A DNA stretch of 42,023 nucleotides from Cyanobacteriota bacterium. GTDB lineage: Bacteria > Cyanobacteriota > Cyanobacteriia > Pseudanabaenales > Pseudanabaenaceae. Below, piece after piece: positions 38,522-42,023 of the stretch (its first letter is position 1; each line of letters begins with the position of its first letter). The translations under genes were made by a program, and so were the position numbers. The notes beneath the pieces are model-generated. The model made no database searches, had not been told where the DNA came from, and was given only the letters and a program-made list of their open reading frames with translations. The stretch spans positions 1 to 42,023 of the forward strand of contig JANXUJ010000115.1 in the NCBI GenBank assembly GCA_025356295.1. The letters are read 5' to 3'.

Positions 38522-38599
38522 AAATAACAATTTCTCGCGCTTCGCGCGAGAAATTGTTATTTTTTAAAGCAAAGCGGTGCATGAGCGCCGCTTTGCTTT
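38522..38599. repeat. Two consecutive hairpins (H13, H14) between ccmK-type gene and aroQ
   Basis: AAATAACAATTTCTCGCGC-TTC-GCGCGAGAAATTGTTATTT (38522-38562) and AAAGCAAAGCGGTGC-ATGA-GCGCCGCTTTGCTTT (38566-38599). Confidence 0.9.
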
Positions 38600-38602
38600 G
38601 AT

Positions 38603-38959
38603 TTAACGAAACTGCTCAAGTGCGTCACTAAAGCGCATACTTTTGATGATTACTTCCACATTTTCGTGGGGACGAGGAATCACAGTTGCCGAGAGAAATA
38701 GAGCCTTGTCTTTGGAACTCAACACTTCGATTTTTTTGGCAGCTTCAATTCCTGCGGCGACTGACTTCTGGACATCACCAACAGGACCACGGACGATGAT
38801 GGTTAGGCGAGCGCCGCTAACTTTTTCGTAACCAACAAAAGTCACATTGGCTGCCTTAACCATTGTGTCAGCGACAGAAAGTGCAGGGGGATGCCCTAAC
38901 ACCTCAACCAAACCAACTGCCATTCCCATAAAAGTTCCTATAGTTTCTACTACAAACAA
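38603..38959 (-). CDS. CcmK-type carboxysome shell (BMC-domain) protein
   Basis: VVETIGTFMGMAVGLVEVL..VADTMVKAANVTFVGYEKVSGARLTIIVRGPVGDVQKSVAAGIEA...VIPRPHENVE. Confidence 0.92.
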   Translation of the reverse strand: MFVVETIGTFMGMAVGLVEVLGHPPALSVADTMVKAANVTFVGYEKVSGARLTIIVRGPVGDVQKSVAAGIEAAKKIEVLSSKDKALFLSATVIPRPHENVEVIIKSMRFSDALEQFR

Positions 38960-39051
38960 TCATAGGTCTCAATGGTATTGATTGATTGATATATATCGTT
39001 TATTGCCGATATAACTAACTAAAAAGACCACATTTTAGACGTTCTCTTTAA

Positions 39052-39573
39052 TTAAGCGAATTTGGCACGAATTGATTCAACGCGATCGCGATTTACACCC
39101 AAATCAGACTCGCCTAAACGTGAGGCAGATCGGACTTCGATGGTGTTCTTATCAGCATTTAAATAAAACTCAACGTCATCGACATAACCCATTAGGGCGC
39201 TAGTAAATTCTGCGTAAAGATAGTTTGCTTCGGCAGTAATGATCTTCGTGCGCGGCATACTTAAAATTACTGCCTTGAGAGATTCTAGAGCTTTGGCAGG
39301 ATCGCCTGTATAGGTGAGAGGCGAAATTTTATGTTCGGCATCAGTGCTGTGGCTAGAGACACAGTTGGGAGAATTTGGACAATCGAGTAGATTGCCAGCC
39401 GTCACACCGAGATTAGTGGGGCGTGTACCTGAAAACGAAAAAAGTGCCATCGGTGTTGCGATCGCCGAATTTAGTGAGTGAGCAAGAACATCGGGAACAA
39501 ATCCGAAATAAGCAAACATGACGAAATATAAACTCGCGGCGATCGCCATAAGTTTAGGTAAAAAATTAAGCAT
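39052..39573 (-). CDS. DUF1499 domain protein
   Basis: LLDCPNSPNCVSSHS...ISPLTYTGDPAKALESLKAVI; start at 39573 overlaps the upstream stop. Confidence 0.85.
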   Translation of the reverse strand: MLNFLPKLMAIAASLYFVMFAYFGFVPDVLAHSLNSAIATPMALFSFSGTRPTNLGVTAGNLLDCPNSPNCVSSHSTDAEHKISPLTYTGDPAKALESLKAVILSMPRTKIITAEANYLYAEFTSALMGYVDDVEFYLNADKNTIEVRSASRLGESDLGVNRDRVESIRAKFA

Positions 39574-39970
39574 ATAAGAGTCCTCGCACAAGATTAAAGA
39601 GAGTTCCAAACAGCAAAGTGAGCATCGCTAAGGTCGCGATCGCATTCCCCGCCGCCCGTTTACCCGCTTCGATATAATACCCCCACGCATAGGCAATTCG
39701 ACCCACGATCCAGACTGCACCTAAGATTGCACCCCAATTCGGGTTAACAAAAATACTGTATAGCCATAGACAAGGCAAAAATAGCACAATCTGCTCAAGA
39801 GTGTTTTGATGAGCGCGATAGACCCGTTCAAAGGCTTCGTTGCCTGTCGTCTGCGGTGGCATAACCTTATATTTAAACCGTGCTACGCCGACTCCAATCC
39901 CTAAGCCAAAGTAAACAAGCAATGCGCCAATGGTAGCGATCGCGGGAAATATTAGTGTTTTGATGTCCAT
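39566..39970 (-). CDS. MAPEG family protein
   Basis: AFERVYRAHQNTLEQIVLFLPCLWLYSIFVNPNWGAILGAVWIVGRIAYAWGYY. Confidence 0.9.
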   Translation of the reverse strand: MDIKTLIFPAIATIGALLVYFGLGIGVGVARFKYKVMPPQTTGNEAFERVYRAHQNTLEQIVLFLPCLWLYSIFVNPNWGAILGAVWIVGRIAYAWGYYIEAGKRAAGNAIATLAMLTLLFGTLFNLVRGLLYA

Positions 39971-40019
39971 TTAGTTATCATGATTGCTACATTTCATTTT
40001 ATGTCATGTTTTTTATGTC

Positions 40020-40865
40020 ATGTTAAAGCTTCATATACCAATAGGAATAGTCGCAATAGTCTCGCTTGCTGGTTGTCAGCAAACTCCACCGACTATTTCT
40101 ACTACCGATTCGACAACTAGCAAAGCGATTAGTTATTTGCGATCGCAACTTAAACTGTCAGCCAATGTCGCGATCATTGCCGAGTCCCAAAAGCCGCAAT
40201 CAGCCAATAGCAGCGATCTATGTCAAACATCTGCTCCTACTCAAGACGGTTGGGCGATCGCCCTAATTGCTGAAGATACACGCTATACCTTACAAACTAA
40301 TCAAGATGCTAGCAAGATCGAGATTTGTCGCTCTGAGGATGCTAAACCAGAGACAACGGGAAAGTATACTGGTGCGGGCTATACCTTGCGCTACCCTGCC
40401 GACTGGAAAGCGATCGACCTCGGCTTAGAACCTTCAGGCGCGAGTACAGTTATTTTCACGCCCAGTCGCGACAACGAGGCAACTCTGCAAAAGCTGCAAC
40501 AAAGTCAGCAAGTTTATGCGATCGTGTCTAAGCAACCTGTCTCAAAGCAACCTCTTGATAGCGTCCAAGACACAAAAAACAATCTAAAAGATAATCCCCA
40601 AAATCTAGTCACAATTCCTTTTGATGCAAAAGTCAAAGGTGCGAAGTCTGGCTCAAAGCAGGAATTTACCACCGCGATCGCGAGTGGTGCGGGAAATCCA
40701 ATCATCTGGAAAGTCAAAGCATTAACTCTAGAAACTGATAAATTTATCTATACAGTTCGCTACTATCAACCAGATTCTCAAAACGATCCTAATACCTCAA
40801 CCGCTAAAACCTTTGAGCAGTTCGCTAACAGTTTTGCCCTCATTCAACTAAAAGAAGAATTATGA
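40020..40865 (+). CDS. Putative lipoprotein
   Basis: MLKLHIPIGIVAIVSLAGC lipobox; track start 39984 is an upstream alternative. Confidence 0.65.
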   Translation: MLKLHIPIGIVAIVSLAGCQQTPPTISTTDSTTSKAISYLRSQLKLSANVAIIAESQKPQSANSSDLCQTSAPTQDGWAIALIAEDTRYTLQTNQDASKIEICRSEDAKPETTGKYTGAGYTLRYPADWKAIDLGLEPSGASTVIFTPSRDNEATLQKLQQSQQVYAIVSKQPVSKQPLDSVQDTKNNLKDNPQNLVTIPFDAKVKGAKSGSKQEFTTAIASGAGNPIIWKVKALTLETDKFIYTVRYYQPDSQNDPNTSTAKTFEQFANSFALIQLKEEL

Positions 40866-41989
40866 ATTCTACATCCTCATCATTTTGGAAAGCATTTTGG
40901 TTAGAAGACGGGAACCTCGTTGTGATTGACCAGACTCAACTTCCATTTCGTTCGACAACTAAAACCCTAAAAACTAGCGCCGATGCAACACTTGCCATTC
41001 AAGACATGACCGTACGCGGAGCAGGTGTCATCGGCAATGTTGCTGCTTTTGGGGTGTACTTAGCAGCAAGAGAAAGTAATGGTGATTTAGCAAAGATTAA
41101 AGCTCTCTCAGCAGTGATTCGTCTTGCTCGTCCGACCGCTGTAAATCTAATGTGGGCAGTCGATCGCATGATCGCCGTATTAGAAAAAGCTGCCCTCAAA
41201 AAAGATGATCTAGAAAAGGATGACTCAAGAAAAGACTTAATAGAAGTTGCGCTCAAAGAAGCGATCGCCATTTCTGATGAAGATGTAATTGGCACGCGCA
41301 ATATTGGTAAATTTGGCTGCGAACTAATCGAGGCGATCGCTAAGACTAAGCCCGAAGGCGAACCTGTAAATATTCTCACCCATTGCAATGCTGGCTGGTT
41401 AGCGATCGTTGATCGCGGTAGTGCCTTAGCGCCAATTTATGAAGCAAGCGATCGCGGAATTAACATTCATGTGTGGGTCGATGAAACCCGTCCCCGCAAT
41501 CAGGGCGCAAACTTGACCGCATGGGAACTCGGACAATCAAATATCCCACACACGCTGATTGCCGACAATACAGGCGGATTGTTGATGCAATATGGCAAGG
41601 TTGATCTTTGTATTGTCGGAACCGATCGCACTACGCGTAGTGGTGATGTTGCTAATAAAATCGGCACATATCTCAAGGCTTTGGCGGCGCATGACAATCA
41701 TATTCCCTTTTATGTGGCGCTACCAAGTTCCACTTTCGATATGCAAATCGCTGATGGAATCAAAGAAATTGCGATCGAGACGCGCAGTGCGGATGAAGTC
41801 TTATATATGCAAGGGCTGCAAGATGATGGTGCGATCGGCAAGGTCAGAGTCGCGCCACTGGAGACTAAAGCTTTAAATTATGGCTTTGATATCACTCCTG
41901 CGAGATTGGTCACAGGGCTGATTACCGAGCGTGGTATTTGTAAAGCAGAAGAGATGGCGATCGCGGCCATGTTTCTTGATTTGATTTAA
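40862..41989 (+). CDS. mtnA: S-methyl-5-thioribose-1-phosphate isomerase family
   Basis: DMTVRGAGVIGNVAAFGVYLA, LTHCNAGWLA, WVDETRPRNQGANLTAWEL, VGTDRTTRSGDVANKIGTY. Confidence 0.92.
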   Translation: MNSTSSSFWKAFWLEDGNLVVIDQTQLPFRSTTKTLKTSADATLAIQDMTVRGAGVIGNVAAFGVYLAARESNGDLAKIKALSAVIRLARPTAVNLMWAVDRMIAVLEKAALKKDDLEKDDSRKDLIEVALKEAIAISDEDVIGTRNIGKFGCELIEAIAKTKPEGEPVNILTHCNAGWLAIVDRGSALAPIYEASDRGINIHVWVDETRPRNQGANLTAWELGQSNIPHTLIADNTGGLLMQYGKVDLCIVGTDRTTRSGDVANKIGTYLKALAAHDNHIPFYVALPSSTFDMQIADGIKEIAIETRSADEVLYMQGLQDDGAIGKVRVAPLETKALNYGFDITPARLVTGLITERGICKAEEMAIAAMFLDLI

Positions 41990-42023
41990 TGATCTAGAAA
42001 CTAATATAGGCGGCGCGAAGCGC

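Noticed and set aside
40514-41697. Minus-strand ORFs opposite the lipoprotein and mtnA genes
   Set aside because: Antisense to well-supported coding sequence with no recognisable family.

Overview
The window is cyanobacterial chromosome, probably from a Pseudanabaena-like or related filamentous lineage. It is rich in HIP1 (GCGATCGC) sites. Most of it is core or housekeeping content: hisB, DAHP synthase, miaB, tRNA-Lys(UUU), scpA, ycf35-like, tldD, aroQ, a ccmK-type shell protein, mtnA, a hybrid histidine kinase, and an MglA/roadblock/DUF4388 cluster. The accessory part is about 10.35-16.97 kb. It is a toxin-antitoxin (TA)/defence islet with a VapC-type pair, a decapitated TA pair, a DUF262/DUF1524 GmrSD-like nuclease, a TumE-like pair, a MazF-like pair, a broken xisH/xisI pair, a RelE-like pair and an orphan MazE-like antitoxin. 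The modules are separated by decayed copies of one XRE-type antitoxin sequence. The most unusual signal outside genes is a family of at least 15 long intergenic hairpins. They share a GYGC-NNN-GCRC-like apex, but each has its own near-perfect outer stem. Other notable items are a 14-bp tandem duplication that moves a start codon, a possible IS200/IS605 end fused to a toxin gene, direct-repeat-rich leaders in the Mgl-like cluster, and a HEPN/MNT pair in the aroQ operon. All calls come from reading the sequence and recalled family knowledge; no database search was run.
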